Assembly: GCA_013415575.1 (NCBI GenBank)
Contig: JAAEES010000003.1
Location: 1-22,300, forward strand
Direction of reading: 5' to 3'
Length of the DNA: 22,300 nucleotides
From: Methanomicrobiales archaeon
Lineage (GTDB): Archaea > Halobacteriota > Methanomicrobia > Methanomicrobiales > Methanospirillaceae
Positions 1 through 7,137 of the stretch are shown piece by piece. Made by a program: the position numbers and the translations under genes. Numbering within the stretch: position 1 is the stretch's first letter; each line of letters begins with the position of its first letter. The notes beneath the pieces are model-generated. The model saw only the letters and a program-made list of their open reading frames with translations, was not told the origin of the DNA and made no database searches.

Positions 1-402
1 CATCAGCCGGGTGATGGTGAGGAGCATCGGGGTGAGGAGGAGGACGGTGGTGACGTTGTCCAGGAACGCACTCGTGACTGCGGTTACCAGACAGAAGAGA
101 ATCATCACCAAAATCGGGCTCCCCCGGGCAGCTTTCGCAGTCTTGATCGCGATGAACTCGAACAATCCGCTGTTCCGGGCGGTGTTGACGATGATCATCA
201 TCCCCATCAGCAGGAAGATTGTGCCGAAGTCAAGGTACTCGAGCAGCTTGTCCCAGGGCACGATATGGAGGAGGACAACGATTGCCGCACCAAACATCGC
301 CGCGACTGCCCGGTGGACGCGCTCATCGACGATCAGGACATAGGTGAGGAGGAATACAAAAACCGAGATGATGGCTGCCGAACCTATTCCGTCACCGAAC
401 AT
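1..402 (-). CDS. SLC13/ArsB-NhaD type ion permease, N-terminal part (cut by window edge)
   Basis: The first 134 residues of a polytopic membrane transporter; the gene runs off the left edge. Translation of the minus strand gives a hydrophobic segment at about 7-24 (AAIISVFVFLLTYVLIV), a VDERVHRAVAAMFGAAIVVLL segment, then WDKLLEYLDFGTIFLLMGMM and a TSAFLDNVTTVLLLTPM stretch. The DFGTIFLLMGMMIIV and AFLDNVTTVLLL pieces are characteristic of the ion transporter superfamily that includes ArsB, NhaD and SLC13/CitM. The substrate (anion, arsenite, or sodium/proton) cannot be decided from this fragment. The ATG at 402 is preferred because AGGTG lies six bases upstream; an in-frame GTG at 411 is the alternative. 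It starts 9 bases after the stop of the universal-stress-like gene, so the two are probably co-transcribed and co-translated. Confidence 0.85.
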   Translation of the reverse strand, partial: MFGDGIGSAAIISVFVFLLTYVLIVDERVHRAVAAMFGAAIVVLLHIVPWDKLLEYLDFGTIFLLMGMMIIVNTARNSGLFEFIAIKTAKAARGSPILVMILFCLVTAVTSAFLDNVTTVLLLTPMLLTITRLM

Positions 403-411
403 GAGATGCAC

Positions 412-972
412 CTAGTAAATCAGCACCGAACACCGGGCCCGCTGGGTAACCTGTATCGCTGCCGGAGAGGCTGGTACGGCCTCAGTGGTCCCTGAACCAT
501 ATCCCCGGCTGACCGCTATGATATCGTATCCCTCCGAAAGACGTAATGCATCCTCGATCTGGGATCCGGTAAAAAGGCTCGTGGTGACCCGAATCCCTTC
601 ATGACCGATAATCCGGGAGAATGCTGCCAGCTTCTCCCTGCCAGCCACCTCTTTCTTAACCTGGTATTCATCCCTGAGCTTTGCGCCTCCGATCTCTTCA
701 AGGAGCCTGAGTACATCCCTGTCAACGATGTAGGCGATGTGGATCTCGGCCTGGTACACAGACAGGACCCAGACGAGTCCGGGAGCGGGGGGTTCCACGA
801 AATAGTCGATGGGTATGAGGATTTTTTTTATCTCTCTGACTCTCATCTCCTCCTCACTCATCAGAAAATCTGCATATTCTTTCCTGATCTGTTCATACTG
901 GCCTATAGTCCTGCCCCTGAACTTTCTCTCTATGAGTGAGGAGTAGTATCCCATGAGAAACGAGTAGTTCAT
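412..972 (-). CDS. Universal stress protein (UspA-like) with N-terminal extension
   Basis: A 186-residue soluble protein. After about 50 N-terminal residues rich in Tyr, Arg and Glu comes a Usp-type alpha/beta domain: the first strand ILIPIDYF (51-58), a conserved-looking middle, and DIIAVSRGYGSG near 150-161, followed by a final CSVLIY strand. The glycine-rich segment partly matches the nucleotide-binding G-x2-G-x9-G/S motif of ATP-binding Usp proteins but is not a clean match, so ATP binding is uncertain. The N-terminal extension is longer than in a minimal 140-residue Usp. It is followed almost immediately by a membrane permease, an arrangement seen in many archaea where Usp proteins are thought to modulate transporters; that role here is inference. 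No strong Shine-Dalgarno precedes the ATG. Confidence 0.8.
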   Translation of the reverse strand: MNYSFLMGYYSSLIERKFRGRTIGQYEQIRKEYADFLMSEEEMRVREIKKILIPIDYFVEPPAPGLVWVLSVYQAEIHIAYIVDRDVLRLLEEIGGAKLRDEYQVKKEVAGREKLAAFSRIIGHEGIRVTTSLFTGSQIEDALRLSEGYDIIAVSRGYGSGTTEAVPASPAAIQVTQRARCSVLIY

Positions 973-1213
973 TTTATCTGCGGCACAAAAAAGATTTGTG
1001 TCGACAATCCGAATTTTCCCTCCGAATGGAAAAAATCCTTCAACGGTTCTGGTGATGCTGATCCCCGGGTCCCTGGCCCCGGCGCAGGATTTTTGGTGCC
1101 TCCCCCCAAGCTGCTATGACGATGCAGTTCCATCCTTCAGATCAGGGTATATGTGACGTATTCGGCCCAGTTCTTCCCATAAACTCCGGGGAGATCTCCT
1201 CGGGGTCAGATAT
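973..1213. promoter_or_regulatory. Divergent intergenic region with two short inverted repeats
   Basis: This 241-base gap separates the divergent Usp-like gene and methyltransferase. On the Usp side are two short dyads: CACAAA (984-989) with TTTGTG (995-1000), five bases apart and only 12 bases from the start codon, and TTTTCC (1014-1019) with GGAAAA (1028-1033), eight bases apart. On the methyltransferase side GGTATATG (about 1147-1154) or CCATAAAC (about 1178-1185) could serve as the TATA element. I see no RNA gene here. Assigning operators to these dyads is inference. Confidence 0.35.
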
Positions 1214-1810
1214 ATGAGTCTTCACCCTGCCGATCCCCGTATCAGAGTCTTCGATGACAATGCCGGTTTCTATGACCGGTGGTTCGAAGAGAACAGGGAG
1301 GAATATGCACAGGAGCTCTCGTTCATCAGGCGGCATACTCCCCAGGCATCACCGTCGCTTGAGATCGGTGCAGGCACCGGGCGCTTTGCCGCTCCGCTCG
1401 GCATGGATGTTGCTCTTGAACCGTCCCGCGAAATGGCCCGTTTAGCCCGTTGTCGGGATGTTGAAGTGGTCCGCGGCCTCGCCGAATGCGTGCCCTTTCA
1501 TACGGGCACGTTTTCACTGGTCCTGATGATCACCGTTGACTGCTATCTCCAGGATATTAGCCGTTCTTTTTCAGAGATACGGCGGGTTCTTTCACCAGAG
1601 GGGTTCTTTGTCGTTGCATTTATTGAGCGGAAAAGCCCGCTCGGGGTGTACTATACAAAAACCAGGGAGAAGTCACGGTTCCTCTCCCTGGCGAATTTTC
1701 ACACCAGTGGTGAGATTTCCGGATACCTCATCCAGGCCGGGTTCTGCCTTCCGGTCATCTACTCCCTCAGCCAGGGATTCTCTGTTCTCGTCGCCCGTCC
1801 CGGCCGTTGA
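1214..1810 (+). CDS. Class I SAM-dependent methyltransferase (Methyltransf_11-like)
   Basis: A 198-residue protein with the Rossmann-like methyltransferase fold. Motif I reads LEIGAGTGRF (49-58), the acidic residue that would hold the SAM ribose is Glu69 (VALEPS), a motif II/III region follows (GLAECVPF, then FSLVLMITVDCYL), and the post-motif strand is LSPEGFFVVAF. The opening YDRWFEEN is common in small-molecule methyltransferases of this group. The substrate cannot be told from sequence. It stands alone on the plus strand; its last 138 bases are overlapped antisense by the 3' end of the TOPRIM gene, so the two are convergent. The start ATG has only a weak Shine-Dalgarno. Confidence 0.85.
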   Translation: MSLHPADPRIRVFDDNAGFYDRWFEENREEYAQELSFIRRHTPQASPSLEIGAGTGRFAAPLGMDVALEPSREMARLARCRDVEVVRGLAECVPFHTGTFSLVLMITVDCYLQDISRSFSEIRRVLSPEGFFVVAFIERKSPLGVYYTKTREKSRFLSLANFHTSGEISGYLIQAGFCLPVIYSLSQGFSVLVARPGR

Positions 1811-2374
1811 TCCGGATTCTGGATGGGTAATCATAGCCCGGGTGGCGGAGGAGGCGATGAAATGGGTGAAGAAGTACCTGAAGGATCGGTTTTTTTTCAT
1901 GGCAACTTCGAACGAAAAGAGATCGAGGATGTCGGCCATCAGCGCAATTCGTGAGGTATAGGAATGGGGTATCATCCGGTTGAATATCTCCTTGGTGATA
2001 TGGTTGGTATTCCGGTATGACCGGAGAGAGAGACGTTTCTGCGACCTGTCATCGAGCCCGGCGAGATACCAGCTCTCTATCTCCTGGATAATAACAACGA
2101 TTCGTTCGTCCGAGAGAACACAGAACCGGGACTTGAGCACCGCCTTCTTGGCCTTCACGTTCCGCTCCTGATCGATATCCCCGCACAGAATGAAGTCATG
2201 GTCCATGGCAGTGACGCTCCGGACAAAACGGCAGACCTTAACGCTCTTCATGCAGGCGTAGGTAATAAGCTCCACTGACGCGTATTCTCTTTCAAGGAGC
2301 GGTACGATTATCCGTGAGAAGAACCGCTGGTCATCGCTGCCCTCGACAAATATAAAAAGCCGTCTGGGAGTCAT
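1673..2374 (-). CDS. TOPRIM-domain protein (DUF4276/DUF4435-like), partner of the ATPase
   Basis: A 233-residue protein. The N-terminus LFIFVEGSDDQRFF (6-19) carries the TOPRIM glutamate and FILCGDIDQ (about 61-69) its DxD motif, the metal-binding residues of OLD-type nucleases and topoisomerase/primase domains. QEIESWYLAGLD further on resembles the E-x-W-hydrophobic segment of DUF4276-like proteins, and RSFRYFFTHF looks like the end of the conserved core. About 48 low-complexity residues (THPESGSTAGT onward) follow, encoded antisense to the methyltransferase, suggesting an ancestral stop was lost. Its ATG overlaps the stop of the ATPase gene by 4 bases, implying translational coupling. Such ATPase+TOPRIM pairs include known phage defence systems (for example PARIS, and fused as OLD/Gabija GajA); a nuclease or toxin role here is inference, and the exact family is uncertain. 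Confidence 0.7.
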   Translation of the reverse strand: MTPRRLFIFVEGSDDQRFFSRIIVPLLEREYASVELITYACMKSVKVCRFVRSVTAMDHDFILCGDIDQERNVKAKKAVLKSRFCVLSDERIVVIIQEIESWYLAGLDDRSQKRLSLRSYRNTNHITKEIFNRMIPHSYTSRIALMADILDLFSFEVAMKKNRSFRYFFTHFIASSATRAMITHPESGSTAGTGDENRESLAEGVDDRKAEPGLDEVSGNLTTGVKIRQGEEP

Positions 2375-3645
2375 TCCATTCCCAGGAGGTTCTGGATGAA
2401 GAGATCCTCTATCCCGATCTCATGCTCGAGAAAGGTCCGTATCTCTTTCTTTGTCCCCGGACGGGTGACCTGCGAGAACCCGTTGCGGTCCCGGTATATC
2501 AGGAGTATGTCTTCCAGGTCGACGTGCTTGACCATCTCAGGATTGTGGGTGGTGACAATGATCTGCTTGGTCTGTGCCGCATCCTTCAGCATCTCCACGA
2601 GCTGCGAGATCAGGAAGGGGTGAATATTCCGCTCAGGCTCTTCTATCACCGTGACCGGCCGTTTCTCAAAGTACAGGGCGATGATGAGAGCAAGGATATT
2701 GATAGTCCCGTCAGATATCATCGATGCCGGAAGGTACTTGTCGCTGCTGTAGGTCTCCTTCAGTTTGAGGAACAGGGACATATCCATGAATTTTTCAACC
2801 GCTATCTCGTCGATGAACGGGAGCATTTCGTGGGTCAGGCGCAGGAACTCGGCCTTCTTCTGTGGATCCTCAAGGATGTTCTTGATCACGATGGCAAGGT
2901 TGCTCCCGTCCTTCTCAAGCTCGGTCTTGCCGACGATGGGGACCGCCCGCTTCAGGAGGAGCGGATCAAAGTCAAAGACCTTCATCCCGCGAAATATCCA
3001 TTCAAGCGGGGGTATACCGGGGACAGCGATGGGAAGGTTCATGATCAGCCAGCGGACAGGAATCTCATGCCGCTGGAAGTACTGAGGAAAGAGCTCCGAA
3101 TCGCGTAGCTCGAGCGTTTCCGGGGGAACGATGGTATAGGCCACAGAGCCCTCGACCCGGGCGAGGGTGATCCGTCCCATACCAAGCTCACTGCGTTCAT
3201 CTGTTTCCGGCCGGGAGAAGATCCCGGTGATAACCAGCAGGTCTCGTGATATCTCGTAATTTTCCCCTGCATCAGAGAATGAGAGAGAGAATTCGTACAG
3301 GATCTCGTAGGGCTCGAAATCGATCGCGATACCATCCTTTACGGCAATGACATCCTGCCGCTTTTCTTCGAGCAGGTAGAGGATCCTGAAGGAAAACGGC
3401 ATCCCCGACCCGATCGTGGTGTTTCGGAGATATTCCACACCCCCCTGCAGGGATATGGCGTTATTCAGGCCGTACTTGGCGATATCCCTGATAAATTTGA
3501 AGATCTGGATGAGATTGGACTTTCCGGATGCATTCGACCCGATGATGATGTTGAAATTGTCGGGCTCGATCTGGAGCTCCCTGAAGCTTTTAAAATTACC
3601 GACCGAGATCTCCCTGATAGGCATGCATGAGCATTCTTTGGCCAT
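2371..3645 (-). CDS. AAA_21/SMC-like ABC-fold ATPase (OLD/RecF type)
   Basis: A soluble ATPase of about 424 residues. It opens with IREISVGNFKSFREL, the classic first strand of RecF/OLD/SMC-like ATPases, then Walker A GSNASGKSN, an ABC-type signature region (ISDGTINILALIIA), Walker B VTVIEEPERNIHP and the switch histidine in QIIVTTHNPEMV. There is no long coiled coil, so it is closer to the AAA_15/AAA_21 proteins than to true SMCs. The reading frame continues upstream to 3951, but that part is antisense to the ABC transporter gene and is rejected; ATG 3645 (MAKEC) or ATG 3624 (MPIREIS) are the plausible starts and neither has a good ribosome site. The stop overlaps the start of the TOPRIM gene by 4 bases. 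The pair is a candidate defence or DNA-repair module. Confidence 0.85.
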   Translation of the reverse strand: MAKECSCMPIREISVGNFKSFRELQIEPDNFNIIIGSNASGKSNLIQIFKFIRDIAKYGLNNAISLQGGVEYLRNTTIGSGMPFSFRILYLLEEKRQDVIAVKDGIAIDFEPYEILYEFSLSFSDAGENYEISRDLLVITGIFSRPETDERSELGMGRITLARVEGSVAYTIVPPETLELRDSELFPQYFQRHEIPVRWLIMNLPIAVPGIPPLEWIFRGMKVFDFDPLLLKRAVPIVGKTELEKDGSNLAIVIKNILEDPQKKAEFLRLTHEMLPFIDEIAVEKFMDMSLFLKLKETYSSDKYLPASMISDGTINILALIIALYFEKRPVTVIEEPERNIHPFLISQLVEMLKDAAQTKQIIVTTHNPEMVKHVDLEDILLIYRDRNGFSQVTRPGTKKEIRTFLEHEIGIEDLFIQNLLGME

Positions 3646-3732
3646 GGACAAAAGATCTTCGTTTGCCCGGAACCGTAGTCCTGATCGAAAGAGTGTTTTA
3701 GGAACGGGCAGAACAGGTAGATAGGAACGCGG
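3646..3732. promoter_or_regulatory. Shared divergent promoter region (ATPase / ABC exporter)
   Basis: Only 87 bases separate the ATPase-TOPRIM unit from the ABC exporter on the opposite strand. A T-rich element GTGTTTTAGG (about 3694-3703) lies about 35 bases before the exporter ATG and could act as its TATA box; its complement CTAAAACAC could serve the ATPase. Both are weak matches to the archaeal consensus. Confidence 0.3.
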
Positions 3733-4647
3733 ATGGCGGACTATCCGGTCATCGAGGCTGAAAGGCTCACCAAACGTTTTGGCACGCTTACCGCGGTAGA
3801 GGGTATCAGCTTCTCGGTCTCCAGGGGAGATGTCTTCGGTTTCCTCGGGCCGAACGGAGCCGGGAAGACCACCACCATGAAGATGATCCAGTGCATCTCG
3901 CCGAGGACGGCCGGTGCACTCACCGTGCTGGGAATGGACACCGCCACCCATCCCCGTGAGATCAAGGCAGAGCTCGGGGTGCTGCCCCAGGAGACCAACC
4001 TTGACCCGGAATTCACCTGCCGGGAGAATCTTCTCGCGTATGCCCGGTACTTTGATATCCCGGTTTCAGAGGCCCGGAAACGTGCCGACGAACTCCTCTC
4101 TTTTGTTCAGCTCCAGGAAAAACAGGATGTGCCGATCGACAAACTCTCCGGCGGAATGAAGCGAAGGCTCCTCCTGGCGCGTGCCCTGATCAATGACCCA
4201 CAGCTCCTCATCCTCGATGAGCCCACCATCGGCCTTGATCCCCAGGGACGCCACCTCATCTGGGAGAAACTCAAGGCACTCCAGGCGGCAGGGAATACCA
4301 TCGTGCTCACCACCCACTACCTCGAGGAGGCAGAGAGGCTCTGCAACCGGCTGGTGATCATGGACAGAGGGAAAATTCTGGTGGAAGGGAGTCCTGCCAA
4401 CCTGATCTCGCGCTACGTCGGGAACGATATTGTTGAGGCAGAGCACACCCCGGAGGTCGTTTCATGCCTCGAGGAGATGGGGGCCAGGTTCGAGATATAT
4501 GGCGATATGGTCCAGGTGCTCACCGATCAGCCCAGAGAAGTGGCAAAACGGCTCTTTGAAACGTGCAACCCCGGGCATGTCTTCGCCCGTCGTGCCTCAC
4601 TTGAGGATGTCTTCCTCAAACTGACCGGGAGAGTGCTTCGTGACTGA
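3733..4647 (+). CDS. ABC-2 type exporter, ATP-binding subunit (DrrA/NodI-like)
   Basis: A 304-residue cytoplasmic ATPase that would drive the adjacent permease. Walker A is GPNGAGKT (39-46), the Q-loop is in LPQE, the ABC signature is LSGGM (138-142), Walker B is LLILDEP (158-164), and the H-loop His195 sits in LTTHYLEEA. After residue 220 comes a C-terminal domain typical of drug and polysaccharide/antibiotic exporters of the DrrA/NodI/CcmA group (LISRYVGNDIVEAEH onward, ending SLEDVFLKLTGR). The ATG has only a weak Shine-Dalgarno. It overlaps the permease gene by 8 bases, so the two form a translationally coupled operon. The substrate is unknown. Confidence 0.92.
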   Translation: MADYPVIEAERLTKRFGTLTAVEGISFSVSRGDVFGFLGPNGAGKTTTMKMIQCISPRTAGALTVLGMDTATHPREIKAELGVLPQETNLDPEFTCRENLLAYARYFDIPVSEARKRADELLSFVQLQEKQDVPIDKLSGGMKRRLLLARALINDPQLLILDEPTIGLDPQGRHLIWEKLKALQAAGNTIVLTTHYLEEAERLCNRLVIMDRGKILVEGSPANLISRYVGNDIVEAEHTPEVVSCLEEMGARFEIYGDMVQVLTDQPREVAKRLFETCNPGHVFARRASLEDVFLKLTGRVLRD

Positions 4648-5449
4648 CACGGAAGATTACGACCAGGAGTACAGTTACATCCTTCCCCGGGTATCACGAT
4701 CCGCCCTCAAGGTCTGGCGGCGAAACTGGGATGTTTTCTTCAAGACTTACCAGGTGAACTTTCTCCCCCCGTTCATCGAACCGGTGCTCTACCTGCTCGC
4801 CATCGGATTCGGCCTCGGGATGTTCGTCGGTGAGATTGACGGGATCCCCTATGTGGAATTCATTGCACCTGCACTCCTCTCAATCTCCATGATGAACTCG
4901 GCCTTCTTCGAATGCACCTATTCATCGTACGTGCGGATGTACTACCAGAAGACCTTTGATGCCATGATTGCCACCCCCCTCTCCATCGATGACGTGATCA
5001 CAGGGGAACTGCTCTGGGGGGCGACACGGAGCCTCATCTATTCATCGGTAATGCTCCTCGTCCTCATCGGGTTTGGCGTCGTAAACCTCCCCTCGTCTCT
5101 CCTGGTAATCCCCTTCTCGTTCCTTGCCGGACTCATGTTTGCCTGCATCGCGATGTGCTTCACGGCCATCACTCCGGGAATCGATGCCCTCAACTACCCG
5201 TCCTTCCTGTTCATCACCCCGATGTTCCTCTTTTCAGGGACGTTCTTCCCGCTCTCTATCCTCCCTGAACCGGTCCAGCTGCTCGCCATCGCCTTCCTCC
5301 CCCTCACCCAGCTGGTGATCGTTGCCCGGTCGCTCACCCTCACCGATCTCTCCCCCCTGTTCGGCTACAGCCTGGTCTGGATAGGGGTGGTAACCACAAT
5401 CTTCTTCGTACTCTCCACCTTGCTGATGCGGCGGAGGCTCATTGTCTGA
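4640..5449 (+). CDS. ABC-2 type exporter, permease subunit (DrrB/NodJ-like)
   Basis: A 269-residue inner-membrane protein with about six membrane segments: near 40-62 (PPFIEPVLYLLAIGFGLGMF), 75-95 (IAPALLSISMMNSAFF), 135-157 (LIYSSVMLLVLIGFGVV), 165-190 (IPFSFLAGLMFACIAMCF), 200-225 with the hallmark LFITPMFLFSGTFFPL, and a last segment before the RRRL C-terminus. The FLFSGTFFPLSILPEPVQ stretch is typical of ABC-2 permeases of the NodJ/DrrB type. It starts with GTG at 4640, inside the end of the ATPase gene, as expected for coupled subunits. With the ATPase it should form a homodimeric exporter. Confidence 0.92.
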   Translation: MTDTEDYDQEYSYILPRVSRSALKVWRRNWDVFFKTYQVNFLPPFIEPVLYLLAIGFGLGMFVGEIDGIPYVEFIAPALLSISMMNSAFFECTYSSYVRMYYQKTFDAMIATPLSIDDVITGELLWGATRSLIYSSVMLLVLIGFGVVNLPSSLLVIPFSFLAGLMFACIAMCFTAITPGIDALNYPSFLFITPMFLFSGTFFPLSILPEPVQLLAIAFLPLTQLVIVARSLTLTDLSPLFGYSLVWIGVVTTIFFVLSTLLMRRRLIV

Positions 5450-5457
5450 AGCCAATA

Positions 5458-5468
5458 CCTAAATATTG
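5458..5468 (+). promoter_or_regulatory. TATA box of the CBS-protein gene
   Basis: CCTAAATATTG is a good match to the archaeal TATA consensus and lies 36-46 bases before the ATG at 5504, directly after the stop of the ABC permease. It predicts transcription starting near 5488, giving a leader of about 15 bases that still contains GAGG. Confidence 0.55.
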
Positions 5469-5503
5469 CGGCTTCCTTTCTCTAAGGACCAGAGGATACC
5501 GAA

Positions 5504-5926
5504 ATGACCGTCTATACCTGCGCCCAGACCAATGTGCTCAGTGTGAAACCTGATGCCACCGTCCGTTTTGTAGCCGGCCTGATGAACGAGAAGAACATCG
5601 GATGCGTCGTGGTTACCGAGAATCATAAGCCGGTTGGAATCGTGACCGATCGTGACATTGCACTCCGTGGTGAAATGCTCTGCGGGGATCCTGACACGAC
5701 CCTTATCGGGAGCATCATGACCAGGGATATCGTCACCATCAGGAAAGATACCGGCATCTTCGAGGCCATCCAGGAGATGAAATCAGCTGGTGTCCGGAGA
5801 ATGCCCATCGTCGATGGCGCAGGCAGGCTCGTTGCATTGCTGACCGTCGATGACCTGATCCGGCTGCTTGCCCGCGAGCTGGGGGATATCGCCCGGATCA
5901 TCGGAAAAGAGAGCCCCGAAATCTGA
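5504..5926 (+). CDS. Double CBS-domain protein
   Basis: A 140-residue soluble protein made of a single Bateman module. CBS1 covers about 8-62 (VLSVKPDATVRFVAGLMNEKN, ending GIVTDRDIALR) and CBS2 about 72-130 (SIMTRDIVTIRKD, MKSAGVRRMPIVDG, ALLTVDDLIRLLARELG). The T/S-D-R-D and T-V-D-D motifs are those that contact adenine nucleotides in CBS pairs, so binding of AMP/ATP or SAM is plausible. No effector domain is attached, so it probably acts as a regulatory partner of another protein. It has its own TATA box (5458-5468) and GAGG eight bases before the ATG, and appears monocistronic. Confidence 0.92.
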   Translation: MTVYTCAQTNVLSVKPDATVRFVAGLMNEKNIGCVVVTENHKPVGIVTDRDIALRGEMLCGDPDTTLIGSIMTRDIVTIRKDTGIFEAIQEMKSAGVRRMPIVDGAGRLVALLTVDDLIRLLARELGDIARIIGKESPEI

Positions 5927-6036
5927 AACCCTTTCCTTTTCATTGCTTGATTCAGACGGAAAAACTTATTGAAGTCCCATTTTAACATTCCTGAAAGATA
6001 ACCATTCCCGTTTCACCAGGGAATTTCGCAACCGGC
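5927..6036. terminator. Convergent intergenic region with T-rich termination signals
   Basis: The CBS gene and the first Isf-like flavoprotein gene converge here. On the plus strand CCCTTTCCTTTTC (about 5929-5941) follows the CBS stop; on the minus strand GTTTTTCC (about 5958-5965) lies downstream of the flavoprotein stop. Short T-runs without hairpins are what archaeal termination usually uses. No other feature is seen. Confidence 0.35.
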
Positions 6037-6705
6037 CTAGAGCCAGCCTTTCTCCTTCCAGTACGTGTATTCGTGGACCCAGCTGTCTTTGTTTGCAGTA
6101 ACGAGAGCCCGCATACGGGCTTTCATCTCGGCATGCTGCAACTCCTGATCAGGGTACCGGATGTTACCTGAAATCGCCTGGCCCAGGGCCACTCCGAGGT
6201 CAGATGCCTGTTTTTCGGCAACCGAGAGGAGAGTGGGGTCCGGCCCCAGCACCACCCCGACACCGCCTACGGTTGTGGCACCGAGTATCCTGAGTATGCT
6301 GTTCTGGTACTCTACAACCTCCTGCGCGTGCGAGCCCCCGGCAGTTGAGACCGAACACCCGTATTTTCCCAGAAACTTCTGGCAGTGGATTGCATCGGCG
6401 AGCCGATCGAACACGAGCTTCATCTGCGCGGTGACCGAGTTGATATAGACCGGTGAACCAAGCACGATCCCGTCAGCTTCCATCATCTTTTCAAAGAGCA
6501 GCAGGAAATCATCGCTATGGATACACTCACCTGATTCATAACAGATCCCGCATCCGATACAGAACTCGATGTCAAGCGCACAGACATCGACGACTTCATA
6601 GCGTGCACCGGTTTCAGCGGCACCCTGCATGACTGCATTCACCAGGCGCAGCGTACGGCTCTCTTCTCCCCGCGGACTACCACTGAGACCAAGAAGTTTT
6701 ACCAT
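6037..6705 (-). CDS. Iron-sulfur flavoprotein (Isf-like NADPH-dependent FMN reductase family)
   Basis: A 222-residue flavodoxin-fold protein. The FMN phosphate loop is GLSGSPRGEESRT (6-18); the compact motif C49-x2-C52-x2-C55-x5-C61 (FCIGCGICYESGEC) matches the CX2CX2CX4-7C arrangement that binds a 4Fe-4S cluster in methanogen Isf; VLGSPVYINSVTAQMK (81-96) is the conserved flavin-contact loop. Isf proteins transfer electrons from ferredoxin and are linked to oxygen or peroxide detoxification; the partner here is not known. The frame is open to 6774, but ATG 6705 is chosen because the fold starts there and a TATA-like element, TTTTAGATAG (6734-6743), lies about 30 bases upstream, implying a nearly leaderless mRNA. 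A second Isf-like gene lies at 9539. Confidence 0.85.
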   Translation of the reverse strand: MVKLLGLSGSPRGEESRTLRLVNAVMQGAAETGARYEVVDVCALDIEFCIGCGICYESGECIHSDDFLLLFEKMMEADGIVLGSPVYINSVTAQMKLVFDRLADAIHCQKFLGKYGCSVSTAGGSHAQEVVEYQNSILRILGATTVGGVGVVLGPDPTLLSVAEKQASDLGVALGQAISGNIRYPDQELQHAEMKARMRALVTANKDSWVHEYTYWKEKGWL

Positions 6706-6776
6706 GGTACCACACGGAGGGTTAGGAGCCACCCTATCTAAAACCCCATCGCCTTCCCAGGATGTCGATGACAATC

Positions 6777-6791
6777 GTTTTCCCGGAAAAC
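6777..6791. repeat. Perfect 15-bp palindrome between the Isf-like and SemiSWEET genes
   Basis: GTTTTCC-C-GGAAAAC has perfect 7-base arms around a single base. It sits in the 120-base divergent gap, 35 bases before the SemiSWEET start and 72 bases before the flavoprotein start. Position and symmetry suit a dimeric repressor or activator site; this is inference. Its arms resemble the looser TTTTCC/GGAAAA dyad at 1014-1033. Confidence 0.45.
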
Positions 6792-6825
6792 ATACCCATA
6801 CTACTCAGTTCTGGAGCGATCCTGC

Positions 6826-7137
6826 ATGACTCCATGGCTTCTCTTTGGAATGGCTGCCGCACTCCTCACCATGTTCGGGTTCGTCCCCCAGCTGGCGAAG
6901 ATGTACCGGACCCGATCGGTCTCTGATGTCAGCATCCTGACGCTCTGTCAATTCACGGCAGGTGTATCGCTCTGGGCAATGTACGGATATCTGGTACGCG
7001 ATCCTGTTATTATCCTGGCCAATATCGTCAGCCTCCTGACCCTCCTCGCTTCCCTGGGAATATACTTTCATTACCGCACGGGAGCCGGGATTACTTCTAC
7101 CGGGCTTTTACACGATATCAATGAGGTGGGGGAGTGA
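6826..7137 (+). CDS. SemiSWEET-type PQ-loop transporter (MtN3 family)
   Basis: A 103-residue membrane protein with three helices, the size of one MtN3/PQ-loop repeat. Helix 1 holds the PQ motif (GFVPQLAKMYRTRS, Pro21-Gln22), the loop SVSDVSILTL follows, helix 2 has TAGVSLWAMYGYL with the conserved Trp and Tyr, and helix 3 has PVIILANIVSLLTLLAS with the conserved Asn. SemiSWEETs dimerise to form a sugar facilitator in bacteria; in a methanogen the substrate is open. GGAG lies nine bases before the ATG. The stop overlaps the GTG start of the nitroreductase gene by 4 bases, so the two are co-translated. Confidence 0.88.
   Translation: MTPWLLFGMAAALLTMFGFVPQLAKMYRTRSVSDVSILTLCQFTAGVSLWAMYGYLVRDPVIILANIVSLLTLLASLGIYFHYRTGAGITSTGLLHDINEVGE

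Noticed and set aside
1..343. Plus-strand open frame at the left edge (110 residues)
   Set aside because: It is the complement of the SLC13/ArsB-like permease, whose minus-strand frame shows proper membrane segments and family motifs.
3646..3951. Upstream extension of the ATPase reading frame (about 102 extra residues)
   Set aside because: It is antisense to the well-supported ABC transporter start, has Gly/Arg/His-rich composition typical of a shadow frame, and the normal ATPase N-terminus begins at 3645 or 3624.
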